Assembly (NCBI GenBank): GCA_903868145.1
Contig: CAIPTY010000080.1
Location: 1-64,000 of the forward strand
Direction: 5' to 3'
DNA: 64,000 bases
Origin: an uncultured Desulfuromonadales bacterium
Lineage (GTDB): Bacteria; Desulfobacterota; Desulfuromonadia; Geobacterales; Pseudopelobacteraceae
The position numbers and the translations under genes are program-made. The notes below the pieces were generated by a model. It was not told the DNA's origin. It made no database searches and saw only the letters and a list, made by a program, of their open reading frames with translations. Below, piece by piece: positions 32,320 through 44,728 of the stretch (within the stretch, counting starts at the first letter, position 1; the number at the start of each line of letters is the position of its first letter).

Positions 32320-32363
32320 TTGACAGGTATGAGGCAAGCCATTATGGTAGTCGTATGACTACC
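32320..32363 (+). promoter_or_regulatory. lexA promoter with LexA operator on the start codon
   Basis: TTGACA (32320-32325), 17-base spacer, TATGGT (32343-32348). The palindrome GGTAGTC-GTAT-GACTACC (32346-32363) overlaps the -10 element and includes ATG 32355. It fits GGT-N3-C-N4-G-N3-ACC, the form reported for Geobacter sulfurreducens LexA, with A in place of T at the fourth base. Binding would block transcription, so lexA should be self-regulated. Confidence 0.85.
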
Positions 32364-32981
32364 TATGGAATAAAAAAAGAAAATGAGCTCACAAAGCGCC
32401 AACGTCAGGTACTTCAGTTCATTACTTCGTTTATTGACGGTAATGGCTATCCTCCAAGCCAACGGGAGATAGCGGGACACTTGAATGTATCCGGAACCCT
32501 GCCGGTTATGAAACATCTCGGTGCACTGCAGCGTAAGGGGTATATCAAGCGGGACAACGTAAACCGTGGGATCACTCTGACAATACCGACCAGCCGCCCG
32601 ACCTCCCTGCCGATAGTGGGGACTGTGCGTGCCGGTCAACTTTCAACGGCCATAGAAGATGTTCAGGGTTATTTTTCAGTCGATCAGATGGCAATCAAAG
32701 GTTCTGATTGCTTCTTTCTGAAGGTAAGCGGTGACTCCATGATCAACGCCGGTATTTTAGACGGTGATCTTGCCCTCGTGCGCCCGCAGCCCACAGCCCA
32801 TGACAAGGATACTGTCGTTGCCATGGTAGATGGCGAGGCAACGCTAAAGTGGTTCTATAAGGAGCATGACCACATTCGCCTGCAACCGGCGAATCCGAAC
32901 ATGGATCCGATCCTCGTTTATCCTGAAGACGGTGAAGTGACAATCGTCGGCAAGGTGATAGGCATGTATCGTAGCATATAG
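32355..32981 (+). CDS. lexA: LexA repressor
   Basis: 208 residues. N-terminal winged helix (LTKRQRQVLQFITSFI, YPPSQREIAGHLNV), cleavage site Ala93-Gly94 in VRAGQLS, catalytic Ser128 in SGDSMI and Lys165 in ATLKWF. It represses SOS genes until RecA-induced self-cleavage. ATG 32355 is the only start in the right place; the predicted transcription start falls at or next to it, so the mRNA may be leaderless. Geobacter species can hold two lexA genes; whether this is the only copy cannot be seen. Confidence 0.93.
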   Translation: MTTYGIKKENELTKRQRQVLQFITSFIDGNGYPPSQREIAGHLNVSGTLPVMKHLGALQRKGYIKRDNVNRGITLTIPTSRPTSLPIVGTVRAGQLSTAIEDVQGYFSVDQMAIKGSDCFFLKVSGDSMINAGILDGDLALVRPQPTAHDKDTVVAMVDGEATLKWFYKEHDHIRLQPANPNMDPILVYPEDGEVTIVGKVIGMYRSI

Positions 32982-33019
32982 AATATGTAGTGAATAAACA
33001 GGAAGACAGGAGACCTCAA

Positions 33020-33202
33020 ATGGAACCAATTACGCTGTGCGGATTAGTGATCGTCATCTTTGGATTATGGGTTGAGTTTGAACCGGCAGTAATTGCGGTT
33101 GTCAGAAAGATCTGCAAAAGCAGGTTTTTTACAGAGTCGATTTCGAACTCGACCGTTCAGAAGCCTGCCTATGTGATGAGGGTGCCCATATCCTTCCATT
33201 AA
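33020..33202 (+). CDS. Small hypothetical membrane protein after lexA
   Basis: 60 residues with one N-terminal hydrophobic segment (LCGLVIVIFGLWVEFEPAVIAVV), then a basic tail. AGGAG 7 bases before ATG 33020 supports translation. It follows lexA by 38 bases, so it may be SOS-induced. A small membrane protein under LexA would fit known SOS-linked short proteins, but this is only a suggestion. Confidence 0.5.
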   Translation: MEPITLCGLVIVIFGLWVEFEPAVIAVVRKICKSRFFTESISNSTVQKPAYVMRVPISFH

Positions 33203-33306
33203 TGCCTTGAAGTCATTTTTTGACTAATCCGGTCAGTTTATGGTAGTGATGTACGCTGTAGGCGCAACGGCGCCTGTATTCGGCATAAATTCAATCAGAG
33301 GCTACT

Positions 33307-35022
33307 ATGGAAAAAACAGACCCACAAGCATTGTTTGAAAAATTTGCGTCAACCGGGCATCGCATGTTCAAAGATTTTTCCGCTTCTGAAACACAGGAAA
33401 TGGCAGGCCAGTTCGGAGCTTCCTGGAATACGATCATGATGCGTTCGATGGAAAACCCTGAAGAGTGGCTGAAAACAATCACCGGCTTTTACCAGGATCA
33501 GTTTAATTTGTGGATCAACATGTTTAAGCCCCCCTCTGAGGGTGCAGCTCAACCGGTGCATGGAGACAGGCGATTTGCCTCCCCGGAATGGGAAGAAAGT
33601 CCATTGCACAATTATCTCAAGCAATCATATCTGCTGACGTCACGCATGCTGACGGGGATGGTTTCGGATTCCCCTCTGGATGTAGCAACAAAGAGTAGAA
33701 CTGAATTTTATACACGTCAGTTTGTAGATGCAATGTCCCCCTCCAATTTTGCTATGACAAATCCCGAAGTGCTTAAGGAAACGCTGGAAAGCAAAGGCCA
33801 AAATCTGATCAATGGTCTTGAACAATTAATGCAGGATTTCGATAAAGGTCGTATCAGCATGACCGATGAATCTGCGTTTGAACTGGGTAGAAATATTGCG
33901 GCCACCCCGGGTTCCGTGGTGTTCCAGAATGAACTTTTTCAGCTGATTCATTTCAAGCCCATGACAGAAAAAGTCAACGATCGCCCGCTATTGATCATAC
34001 CGCCCTGCATTAACAAATATTACATACTTGATTTGTCTGAACATAACTCATATGTGCGTTATTGTCTGGAACAGGGCAACAACGTCTTTATTATGTCATG
34101 GCGCAATCCGGATGAAGCACTTGGGGATAAAACCTGGGATGACTATCTCAATGAAGGAACGTTCCCGGCCATCAACGCAGTTAAGAAAATTACCGGTGCG
34201 AAGAAGATCAACGGCGTTGCCTGGTGTATTGGCGGCACTATGTTGGCGACTACAATTGCAGTTCTGGCGGCAAAGAACAAGAAACCCTTTGCTTCGGCAA
34301 CATTTTTTACCACCCTGCTGGATTTTTCTGATCCGGGGGAGCTGCGTGTATTTATTGATGAATCACAGGTAAAACAATTTGAGGAGAAACTAAAAAAAGG
34401 CGGAGTCATGCCAGGCAAACAACTCGCCACAACCTTTGCCATGTTGCGCGCCAACGATTTGATCTGGAACTACGTTGTGAATAATTATCTGAAAGGCAAG
34501 ACACCGCCACCCTTCGACATTCTTTACTGGAACTCTGATTCGACAAATATGACAGCAGCAATGTACACCTGGTATCTGCGTAACATGTATCTGGAAAACA
34601 AGTTGATTGAACCCGGCGGTATAGAACTGTGCGGTGTTCCGGTTGATCTGGGAAAAATTGATTGCCCGGCTTATTACCTGTCTGCCATTGAAGATCACAT
34701 CGCCCCCTGGAAAACGACGTTCATTTCGGCCCAGGTTCTGAAGTGCCCGACGGAATTCGTCCTGGGTGCCAGCGGGCACATTGCCGGTGTCATTAATCCG
34801 GCCAATAAAAACAAGCGTAATTTCTGGATTAATGGTGAAACAGGAAAAGGTGCAGACCATTGGCTGGAGAGTGCGAAAAGTGTCCCCGGCAGTTGGTGGA
34901 CGCATTGGGACGGATGGCTGAAGGGTACTGGCGGGAAAGAAATTCCTGCACCGGAACAGGTCGGCACCAAGGCCTATCCGGAAATAGAAGCTGCTCCTGG
35001 CTCGTATGTTTTGGCCAGATAA
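33307..35022 (+). CDS. phaC: Poly(R)-hydroxyalkanoate synthase, class I-like
   Basis: 571 residues, the class I length. N-terminal PhaC domain (FYTRQFVDAMSPSNFAMTNP), then alpha/beta hydrolase core. Nucleophile Cys307 lies in GVAWCIGGT, so the usual GxCxG box reads AWCIG with Ala in place of the first Gly. Asp is in AIEDHIAPW and His in GASGHIAGVINP. It polymerises hydroxyacyl-CoA into storage granules. No phaA, phaB or phasin gene is adjacent; a DUF6489 gene follows. Confidence 0.92.
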   Translation: MEKTDPQALFEKFASTGHRMFKDFSASETQEMAGQFGASWNTIMMRSMENPEEWLKTITGFYQDQFNLWINMFKPPSEGAAQPVHGDRRFASPEWEESPLHNYLKQSYLLTSRMLTGMVSDSPLDVATKSRTEFYTRQFVDAMSPSNFAMTNPEVLKETLESKGQNLINGLEQLMQDFDKGRISMTDESAFELGRNIAATPGSVVFQNELFQLIHFKPMTEKVNDRPLLIIPPCINKYYILDLSEHNSYVRYCLEQGNNVFIMSWRNPDEALGDKTWDDYLNEGTFPAINAVKKITGAKKINGVAWCIGGTMLATTIAVLAAKNKKPFASATFFTTLLDFSDPGELRVFIDESQVKQFEEKLKKGGVMPGKQLATTFAMLRANDLIWNYVVNNYLKGKTPPPFDILYWNSDSTNMTAAMYTWYLRNMYLENKLIEPGGIELCGVPVDLGKIDCPAYYLSAIEDHIAPWKTTFISAQVLKCPTEFVLGASGHIAGVINPANKNKRNFWINGETGKGADHWLESAKSVPGSWWTHWDGWLKGTGGKEIPAPEQVGTKAYPEIEAAPGSYVLAR

Positions 35023-35058
35023 AAATTAACCGCACCACCACCAACACGGGGGATACGT

Positions 35059-35307
35059 ATGAAAATAAACTTTGATATCGATGCAACTCCACAGGAATTA
35101 CGTACTTTTTTCGGTCTGCCTGACGTTGAGACCCTCCAGAAGGAGATGATGGATCAGATACGGAAAAAAATGCTGGAGGGTGTCGAAGGTTTTGATATTC
35201 TTTCCATAATGAAACCTATGCTGCCTGAACATCTTCTGTCAGTGAGTTCCCTGCAGAAAAGCTTCTGGGATGCCTTCACCAAGACATCCGGTGAAGCAAA
35301 GGAATGA
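35059..35307 (+). CDS. DUF6489 small protein downstream of phaC
   Basis: 82 residues: MKINFDIDATPQELRTFFGL, then LPDVETLQKEMMDQ and an amphipathic helical C-terminus. It matches the DUF6489 family as I recall it, which often accompanies PHA genes. Helical content and position suggest a granule-associated role (phasin-like), but this is inference. GGGGGAT precedes ATG 35059; 36 bases after phaC. Confidence 0.7.
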   Translation: MKINFDIDATPQELRTFFGLPDVETLQKEMMDQIRKKMLEGVEGFDILSIMKPMLPEHLLSVSSLQKSFWDAFTKTSGEAKE

Positions 35308-35322
35308 TTGTACTCCCTGACG

Positions 35323-35667
35323 TTAGAGAAGATGGTTCTTATCCAGTATGATGCGCAGCCTGATTTCGTCGTCAGGATCGGAGACATACAAACCGACTAG
35401 CAGGTTGCCATCCTTATCATCTGTAGCATATATGCATCTGCACTTAATTCGCATATATATGGCATTGAAGAAAACATCCACTGTCTCGTCAACTTGTGGA
35501 ATAGAAAAGGGTACATCGGAAGGCGGAATGGAGACCTTGAAACCCTGGGGACTGATGTCAACAACGCTTGCATCAATCTCGTCTCTTCCCTGCAAAACAA
35601 GCTGAACGCTGTTCAAATCCTGATGAAGATTTCCAGCCTCATGGCGTTTAACGGATCTTTTTTCCAT
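35323..35667 (-). CDS. PilZ-domain protein (probable c-di-GMP effector)
   Basis: 114 residues from ATG 35667 (GAGAGGGG upstream). MEKRSVKRHEAGNLHQDL supplies the RxxxR-like c-di-GMP contact and VVDISPQGFKVSI the D-x-S-x-x-G element. The frame is open further upstream to 35781, but that part is not typical of PilZ. It converges on the DUF6489 gene. Domain call is fair; ligand binding is inferred from the motifs. Confidence 0.65.
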   Translation of the reverse strand: MEKRSVKRHEAGNLHQDLNSVQLVLQGRDEIDASVVDISPQGFKVSIPPSDVPFSIPQVDETVDVFFNAIYMRIKCRCIYATDDKDGNLLVGLYVSDPDDEIRLRIILDKNHLL

Positions 35668-35868
35668 TACATCCCCTCTCGATAAAGTACCCAGGTATTT
35701 ATTTTTACTGACAATTTCTGCAAGCCCTTGTTTATCGGCGCGCCCAACAGGATTCAAAACCGTAGCCTGAATGAAGCACATCCTAAGTATAGCACAATAT
35801 TCGGCAGACTATCAACACACCCGAAAAAATTACGACCATGAACACCATAACAATCAAAATAAAAGCAC

Positions 35869-35896
35869 TTGACGCACTAACCGCCTGATGTAATCT
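35869..35896 (+). promoter_or_regulatory. Sigma-70 type promoter of the FmdB-family gene
   Basis: TTGACG (35869-35874), 16-base spacer, TAATCT (35891-35896), 22 bases ahead of ATG 35919. Confidence 0.5.
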
Positions 35897-35918
35897 GATA
35901 CTGATAAAGGACGAGAGA

Positions 35919-36296
35919 ATGCCAGTTTACGAATATTGTTGCAATTCCTGTAAAATTCAATTTGAACTTCGCCAGAAGTTTTCAGACCCGCCTGCTGACA
36001 AATGCCCCAAATGTGGTGGGTTCGTCCGTAAGTTGGTGTCGGCAGTTTCATTCAGTCTCAAAGGTGCAGGATGGTACGGTGACGGCTACGGCGCAAAAGC
36101 AGAGGCTACTAAATCAGAAGGCGATACAGCTGCAGGAACTGTGGCTGGAGCTTCTGAAGCGACGGCTACAGCGGAAGTTGTATCAACAGACGCAACCCCG
36201 GCTGGGACAACAGTATCGCATGAAGCGCAGGCATCCGCTTCAACTAACGAGATGCCAAACAAAGGAGCGTCCGCAAAATGCCCCGAATTATCATAA
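35919..36296 (+). CDS. FmdB-family zinc-ribbon protein
   Basis: 125 residues. The N-terminal ~45 residues form the FmdB zinc ribbon: MPVYEYCCNSCKIQFEL and CPKCGGFVRKLVS, two CxxC pairs. This is followed by GAGWYGDGYG, and the rest is a low-complexity Ala/Thr/Glu/Ser tail. FmdB proteins are putative regulatory or metal-binding proteins of unknown exact role. The 3' end overlaps the start of the next, broken, reading frame by 19 bases. Confidence 0.85.
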   Translation: MPVYEYCCNSCKIQFELRQKFSDPPADKCPKCGGFVRKLVSAVSFSLKGAGWYGDGYGAKAEATKSEGDTAAGTVAGASEATATAEVVSTDATPAGTTVSHEAQASASTNEMPNKGASAKCPELS

Positions 36297-36526
36297 CCCG
36301 CCTGATATTTATTGCTCTTCTGGCCGGCGCACTGCCTGCAACCTCCCACGCCCTCGAACCAACCACCGCACCCATGCTGCGCATGGAAACCGGCATGCAT
36401 ACGGCGATGATATGGCGGATTGATGTTGACCGCCCCGGACGATGGCTGATGTCATTTATAAAGGGGCATGAAATCTGGGACAAGATGGGCGAATATAGAA
36501 AAGGTCACCTTTTTGGAAAAGTCTAA
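36278..36526 (+). pseudogene. Probable N-terminal fragment of a secreted WD40-repeat protein
   Basis: 82 codons: a good signal peptide (RLIFIALLAGALPATSHA) followed by LRMETGMHTAMIWRIDVDRPGRWL, read in pieces, a segment I recall from the start of secreted WD40-repeat/caspase-like proteins in Geobacter. There it goes on into the first blade. Here after GRWL the sequence changes to unrelated residues and stops. The gene seems to have been cut by a deletion that brought in the MFS gene. If translated it would be a tiny secreted protein. Confidence 0.55.
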
Positions 36527-37751
36527 ACATATCTTCACCCCCTACGATAAGTTTGTCATCGCCATTCTTGCTCTATTGCAATTTACGGTTGTTCTCGATT
36601 TCATGGTTTTGTCGCCCCTTGGGGCTATCCTCATGCCAGGTTTGGGCATTTCAACCTCACAATTCGGGTTGGTTGTTTCCGTATATGCATTCAGTGCCGG
36701 GGCATCGGGGTTGTGTGCGGCCGGGTTCGCGGATAAGTTTGACAGAAAGAAAATGCTGCTGTTTTTTTACTCCGGTTTTGTCTGTGGCACTCTTTTCTGC
36801 GCTATTGCAAACAGTTATCTGCCTCTACTCTGTGCCAGAGTCATCACCGGTATATTTGGCGGAGTTATTGGCTCAATATCTTTTGCCATAATAACCGATA
36901 TGTTCTCAATGCAGGTACGTGGGCGGGTGATGGGAGTCGTACAAATGGCATTTGCCGCCAGTCAGGTTCTTGGCATTCCGGTTGGTCTTTATCTTGCGAC
37001 ACATTTTGACTGGCACGCTCCATTCCTGATGATCGCGGCACTTGCTATAATTATCGGGGTGGTCATGGCTATCAAGCTAAAACCAGTTATTGGGCATCTC
37101 CAGGGTAGTCATGACAAAAACGCATTTATCCACCTTTGGCACACCACATCGAATCCGTTTTACATCAGAGGCTTCGCAGCGACAATGCTGCTTGCAACAG
37201 GCGGTTTCATGATCATGCCTTTTAGCACCGCATTTCTGGTGAATAACATCCTCGTCCCGGAAACCCGGCTCTCAGAGATTTTCTTCATAACAGGCATTGT
37301 TTCAATAGTTACCGGCCCGTTTCTTGGAAAACAGGTTGACAAGTATGGTAAATATAGATTGTTTCTTTTCGGAAGCATTCTTTCCATAATCATGGTGATG
37401 ATCTACACTCATCTTGGCCCCACCTCAATCTGGGTTGTCATCTTGATCAATATCGTTCTATACACAGGGATTTCTTCGCGAATGATTTCATCCTCGGCAC
37501 TAATCTCAGGCGTACCTGATATGAAAGACCGCGGAGCATATATGGGGATAAATTCTTCCATTCAGCAGGTATCAGGCGGGATTGCCGCATTTGTGGCGGG
37601 GCTTATAGTTTACCAACCAGCAAAAAATGCTCCGCTGCAGCACTTTGATACTGTTGGCTATGTCACAGCCTGTACGATGCTCATTACTCTTTTCATGATG
37701 TTTTTCATCGACCGGGAGGTTTCGAGAAAACTTCATACAGCTCATACTTGA
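36468..37751 (+). CDS. MFS transporter
   Basis: Up to 427 residues with 12 predicted helices. The N-terminal half has FMVLSPLGAILMPGLG, GFADKFDRKKMLLFF (the loop 2-3 MFS motif) and RVITGIFGGVIGS. It resembles drug/arabinose-efflux MFS proteins; substrate unknown. The start is uncertain: ATG 36468 has a poorly spaced AAGGGG, while TTG 36513, after AAAGGT, would give a more typical N-terminus. It overlaps the broken WD40 frame and its stop abuts a decayed antitoxin gene on the other strand. Confidence 0.85.
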   Translation: MKSGTRWANIEKVTFLEKSKHIFTPYDKFVIAILALLQFTVVLDFMVLSPLGAILMPGLGISTSQFGLVVSVYAFSAGASGLCAAGFADKFDRKKMLLFFYSGFVCGTLFCAIANSYLPLLCARVITGIFGGVIGSISFAIITDMFSMQVRGRVMGVVQMAFAASQVLGIPVGLYLATHFDWHAPFLMIAALAIIIGVVMAIKLKPVIGHLQGSHDKNAFIHLWHTTSNPFYIRGFAATMLLATGGFMIMPFSTAFLVNNILVPETRLSEIFFITGIVSIVTGPFLGKQVDKYGKYRLFLFGSILSIIMVMIYTHLGPTSIWVVILINIVLYTGISSRMISSSALISGVPDMKDRGAYMGINSSIQQVSGGIAAFVAGLIVYQPAKNAPLQHFDTVGYVTACTMLITLFMMFFIDREVSRKLHTAHT

Positions 37752-37982
37752 GAACAAAGCGATGGTATCCTCTGGCAACTCAACAAAAAATGAGGCAGGC
37801 ATAGTAAATGTTTTCATTGCGAGACCAATCGGGCGTTTTGTCACAACCCTGCTCACAATAGGACGTATTTCCGCAACTGGCTTATTCCGTTTGCAGAGGA
37901 TAAAGTTCTCGCCCTTTGCTACCTCACTGAGATAGTAGGAAAAATGAGTTTTTGCTTCCTGGACATTTATAGCTAACGGCAA
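37572..37982 (-). pseudogene. Decayed Phd/YefM-type antitoxin, orphaned
   Basis: The first ~77 residues look like a Phd antitoxin: INVQEAKTHFSYYLSEVAKGENFILCKRNKPVAEIRPI in pieces, then KRPIGLA and LPEDTIALF, which is where such proteins normally end. Beyond ALF the frame runs for ~60 residues through the antisense of the MFS gene, exactly from the MFS stop codon (37751). The natural 3' end and the PIN-type toxin gene that would follow are gone. A scar of a deletion. Confidence 0.7.
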
Positions 37983-38012
37983 GGCGTAGCAAAACTGCGG
38001 ACCAACGTCATC

Positions 38013-38525
38013 TCAGTCGGCCAGGTAGTTCCAGGTTTTATCCGTGAAATCGTACTGGTACTTGTCAAACGGGCCAAACGTGGCCATATAGAAGAGACGC
38101 GGCTGGCCTTCAACATTATAGTACGTCAGCCTGTAAGGCCGCAATCGAGCCATTTCTGGAAGTCCCAGCTCTTTTCCATCTGACGGGTAGCGCCCTGTAG
38201 CTTTCTGGAAGCTCAATATGTCCGCAACAAGTTTATTTGCAACCCTCCTTGCATCATTGTGCCGATGCAAATGGGCTGATATAACCAGCAACAGGGAAAA
38301 CGCGACGACAGCCAAGGCAAGGTATCTGTCTTTCCTTAGCCGGGGATCCCTCCGGCACCGTGCAAGCTTGACAAACTGATAGATAATGGCCAGGGGTGAC
38401 ACCATAACCATCATGAAACCGCAGCTTAGCTGGCTGCTGAACAAGGTAAGCAGAAAAAAGCCGACCAGAAACATTTTATTCCGGGTTGCAAACGACGTAA
38501 TACAATTCATCTGAGTAAACCACAC
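38013..38525 (-). CDS. Hypothetical membrane protein
   Basis: Up to 170 residues: two hydrophobic segments in the N-terminal half (MFLVGFFLLTLFSS..., CGFMMVMVSPLAIIYQFV), a third at ~70-85 (YLALAVVAFSLLLVISA), then a periplasmic C-terminal domain with FQKATGRYPSDGKELGLP, like the tail segment of some pseudopilin-type proteins. GTG 38525, ATG 38510 and ATG 38474 are possible starts. No family recognised. Confidence 0.6.
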   Translation of the reverse strand: MWFTQMNCITSFATRNKMFLVGFFLLTLFSSQLSCGFMMVMVSPLAIIYQFVKLARCRRDPRLRKDRYLALAVVAFSLLLVISAHLHRHNDARRVANKLVADILSFQKATGRYPSDGKELGLPEMARLRPYRLTYYNVEGQPRLFYMATFGPFDKYQYDFTDKTWNYLAD

Positions 38526-38571
38526 TGGTAAAATTTTTCCTCCATTGAGCGGTGAAGCACGTGATGAGTTG

Positions 38572-38757
38572 CTAATCCTTCCAGTACGAGATGGCAGGTC
38601 TGAATGCCAGAAGCAGCCCGGAAATGATAATCACCCAGGCGTACCTCGTAACAAACTCATGGAAATATGCTCCAATCACAATACCTGCAAACAACGCACT
38701 CCACTTCAGTAAGGCAATATTTGTCCAACTCCAGGTTTTGGTTCTGAGCAGTTTCAT
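38572..38757 (-). CDS. Small hypothetical membrane protein
   Basis: 61 residues from ATG 38757, with two hydrophobic stretches (IALLKWSALFAGIVIGAYF and WVIIISGLLLAF). The same frame is open to 38922, but the upstream part looks non-coding. GGGG lies 6-9 bases upstream of the start. Function unknown. Confidence 0.5.
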   Translation of the reverse strand: MKLLRTKTWSWTNIALLKWSALFAGIVIGAYFHEFVTRYAWVIIISGLLLAFRPAISYWKD

Positions 38758-38977
38758 TGCATTACCCCGAATCAGTGTAGCCCTATAGATTTTATTGGAG
38801 CTGGTCAACAGAAAAGACAGAATAATCGAAGCAGGGGAAAAATGCGAGCACCTTACAAATATTCGCCAACGTATCGCCATCACACACAAAATATTGCGCT
38901 CAACACCACCACTTGACACCATATCTTGAGATAAGGCATACTCATCTCCTCACAGCCCCAGAGGGAGAAATGCCGCC

Positions 38978-42535
<3,558 letters not shown>

Positions 42536-42553
42536 AAATCAGTGAGGTTTTAA

Positions 42554-43510
42554 ATGGCGACCCCGTTTTATCTGGAATTTGAAAAACCGATTGTTGATCT
42601 GGAAAAGAAGATCGAGGAGTTGGGTGTACTGGCCAAGGACGGTCTGGATATCGGTTCGGATGTGTCCGCTCTGGAGTCGCGTGTCGAAGAGATGCGTGCC
42701 GACATCTTCTCCAACCTCTCCCGCTGGCAGACGGCACAGGTGGCGCGTCACATCAACCGACCCTTCACGCTTGATTACATCGGCCTGATGTTTACCGAAT
42801 TTACCGAACTGCATGGCGACCGTAACTTCGGGGATGATCACGCCATCGTCGGTGGACTGGCCCGCTTCGACGGGCAGCCAGCGATGGTCATCGGCCACCA
42901 GAAGGGACGCGATACCAAGGAGAAGGTCTTCCGCAACTTCGGCATGCCCAACCCGGAAGGGTACCGTAAGGCTCTGCGCCTGATGCAGATGGCCGAGCAG
43001 TTCAAACTGCCGGTGATCACCTTTGTTGACACCCCGGTTGCCTACCCGGGTATCGGCGCAGAAGAGCGGGGCCAGGCCGAGGCCATTGCCCGTAATCTGC
43101 GCGAGATGGCAGCCCTCAAAACCCCCATCATCGTCTGCGTCACCGGCGAAGGCGGCTCAGGCGGCGCGTTGGCAATCGCCGTGGGCGACCGCATCCTGAT
43201 GCTGCAGCACTCGGTCTATGCCGTCATCTCTCCGGAAGGGTGCGCCGCCATCCTCTGGTCTGACGGCACCAAAGGTGCCCAGGCTGCCGAAGCGCTCAAG
43301 CCGACCGCACAGGACATCATCAAGCTGGGAGTTATCGACGAGATCATTCCTGAACCGGTCGGCGGCGCCCATCGTGACCATGGGGCAACGGCACAGTCGC
43401 TGAAAGAGGCCATAGCCCGAAATCTGATCGAACTCAACAAGTTATCGCCAGAAGAACTGGTTGAAGGGCGCTACCGGAAATTCCGCGCCATGACCCGCTG
43501 CCTGGAATAG
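42554..43510 (+). CDS. accA: Acetyl-CoA carboxylase carboxyltransferase subunit alpha
   Basis: 318 residues. The N-terminal helical part [17 protein letters not shown] is typical; the crotonase-like core shows [23 protein letters not shown] and [19 protein letters not shown] in pieces, plus [15 protein letters not shown], the oxyanion glycine loop. It transfers the carboxyl group from biotin to acetyl-CoA for fatty acid synthesis. Transcription ends at a strong terminator 25 bases on. Confidence 0.97.
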   Translation: MATPFYLEFEKPIVDLEKKIEELGVLAKDGLDIGSDVSALESRVEEMRADIFSNLSRWQTAQVARHINRPFTLDYIGLMFTEFTELHGDRNFGDDHAIVGGLARFDGQPAMVIGHQKGRDTKEKVFRNFGMPNPEGYRKALRLMQMAEQFKLPVITFVDTPVAYPGIGAEERGQAEAIARNLREMAALKTPIIVCVTGEGGSGGALAIAVGDRILMLQHSVYAVISPEGCAAILWSDGTKGAQAAEALKPTAQDIIKLGVIDEIIPEPVGGAHRDHGATAQSLKEAIARNLIELNKLSPEELVEGRYRKFRAMTRCLE

Positions 43511-43534
43511 ACAGGTCGTTGTTACCGCGTAATG

Positions 43535-43564
43535 ATGGGGGCCGGTTTGGCCCCCATTTTTGTT
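43535..43564 (+). terminator. Terminator of dnaE-accA
   Basis: ATGGGGGCC (43535-43543), loop GGTTT, GGCCCCCAT (43549-43557), then TTTTGTT. A perfect 9-bp stem. Confidence 0.92.
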
Positions 43565-43584
43565 AGCCTTAAGAGGGAAACACC

Positions 43585-44319
43585 ATGCTCGAACGTCTTC
43601 AGAAAATAATATCAGCCGCCGGGATCGCATCCCGCCGTGCATCGGAAGAGCTTATCCAGGATGGACGCGTTGCCGTTAACGGCATTGTCATAACCGAACT
43701 GGGGAGTAAGGCCGATCCCGCCTGCGACACCATCACCGTGGACGGCAAACCTCTGGCCATCGCCTCCAAGCGGCTCTACATCCTTCTCTACAAGCCGGTC
43801 GGCTACATGACAACCCTTGACGACCCGGAAGGGCGGGCACTGGTTACCGACCTGCTGAAGGAGGTTGGCGAGCGTGTCTACCCGGTCGGACGGCTCGACT
43901 ACAACACCGAAGGATTGCTGCTGCTGACAAATGACGGGGAGTGGGCCAACCGCCTGATGCACCCGCGACATGAGGTGGAAAAAGAGTACCATGTGCGCGT
44001 CCGCGGCAAACTTCACAAAAGCCAGCTTGATCAACTTGCCGGGGGGGTTGATATCGATGAGAGAAAAACGGCTCGCGCCACGGTGCGGGTCATAAAAGAC
44101 GGGGAGCAGAATGACTGGTTCTCCATTGCCATCCACGAGGGACGCAACCGCCAGGTACGCCGCATGTGCGAAGCCGTCAGCCTGTCGGTTGTGCGCCTGA
44201 GGAGGGTACGCTACGGCACACTGACGATGGGCTCCCTGAAGCCGGGGGAGTTTCGCTACCTGACCGACGCTGAAGTCAGAGAACTCCGCGATCCTCCCGT
44301 AAAGAAAAAATCGCCGTAA
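43585..44319 (+). CDS. rluB: rRNA pseudouridine synthase, RsuA/RluB family
   Basis: 244 residues. N-terminal S4 domain (LERLQKIISAAGIASRRASEELI), then the catalytic domain with VGRLDYNTEGLLLLTNDG containing the catalytic Asp, and HEGRNRQVRRMCEAV. It makes a pseudouridine in 23S or 16S rRNA; RluB is the closest match by layout, but RsuA/RluE cannot be excluded. AAGAGGGAAAC precedes ATG 43585. Confidence 0.88.
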   Translation: MLERLQKIISAAGIASRRASEELIQDGRVAVNGIVITELGSKADPACDTITVDGKPLAIASKRLYILLYKPVGYMTTLDDPEGRALVTDLLKEVGERVYPVGRLDYNTEGLLLLTNDGEWANRLMHPRHEVEKEYHVRVRGKLHKSQLDQLAGGVDIDERKTARATVRVIKDGEQNDWFSIAIHEGRNRQVRRMCEAVSLSVVRLRRVRYGTLTMGSLKPGEFRYLTDAEVRELRDPPVKKKSP

Positions 44320-44347
44320 CACTTCCCGGAGATCAGGTAACAACCGT

Positions 44348-44728
44348 TTACTTCCTTGACTGGGCCTTTTTTAAAGTCTCCTGAAAAAGTTCCGGCGTGA
44401 ACCCCTTGATGACGATCTCGTTTTTTCCGCTTCCCATGACAATTACCGGAACGCCGGTGCTGTTGTATTTTCCGGTCAACTCTTCCATGGCCTTTCCGTC
44501 TATCTCCACGTCCCGATTGATGAACGGGATGTTGTTCTTTGTAAAATAATCCTTTGTCTCCTTGCAGTGCGGGCACCAGGCGACCGAATACAGCACGATC
44601 CGCGGGAATTTTCTGGACGCCTCGGCTTTTGCAGGATTAAGAGTGCTCTGGCGCCCCTGCTCGGCGGCAAAACTTGACAAGACCGGCAACAGCAGTACCA
44701 CACAAATGGTTATTGCTCTATGTAACAT
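44348..44728 (-). CDS. Exported glutaredoxin-like protein
   Basis: 126 residues. A signal peptide (ITICVVLLLPVLSSFAA), a linker, then a thioredoxin-fold domain with redox motif CPHC in YSVAWCPHCKETKDYF and cis-proline region TGVPVIVMG. Glutaredoxins are normally cytoplasmic, so this one probably acts in thiol redox or metal chemistry in the periplasm. GTG 44731 immediately before ATG 44728 is an alternative start. AAGGGG upstream. Confidence 0.85.
   Translation of the reverse strand: MLHRAITICVVLLLPVLSSFAAEQGRQSTLNPAKAEASRKFPRIVLYSVAWCPHCKETKDYFTKNNIPFINRDVEIDGKAMEELTGKYNSTGVPVIVMGSGKNEIVIKGFTPELFQETLKKAQSRK

Noticed and set aside
36604-36891. An alternative + frame inside the MFS gene
   Set aside because: It lies in the +1 frame of a clear membrane transporter and reads as hydrophobic nonsense.
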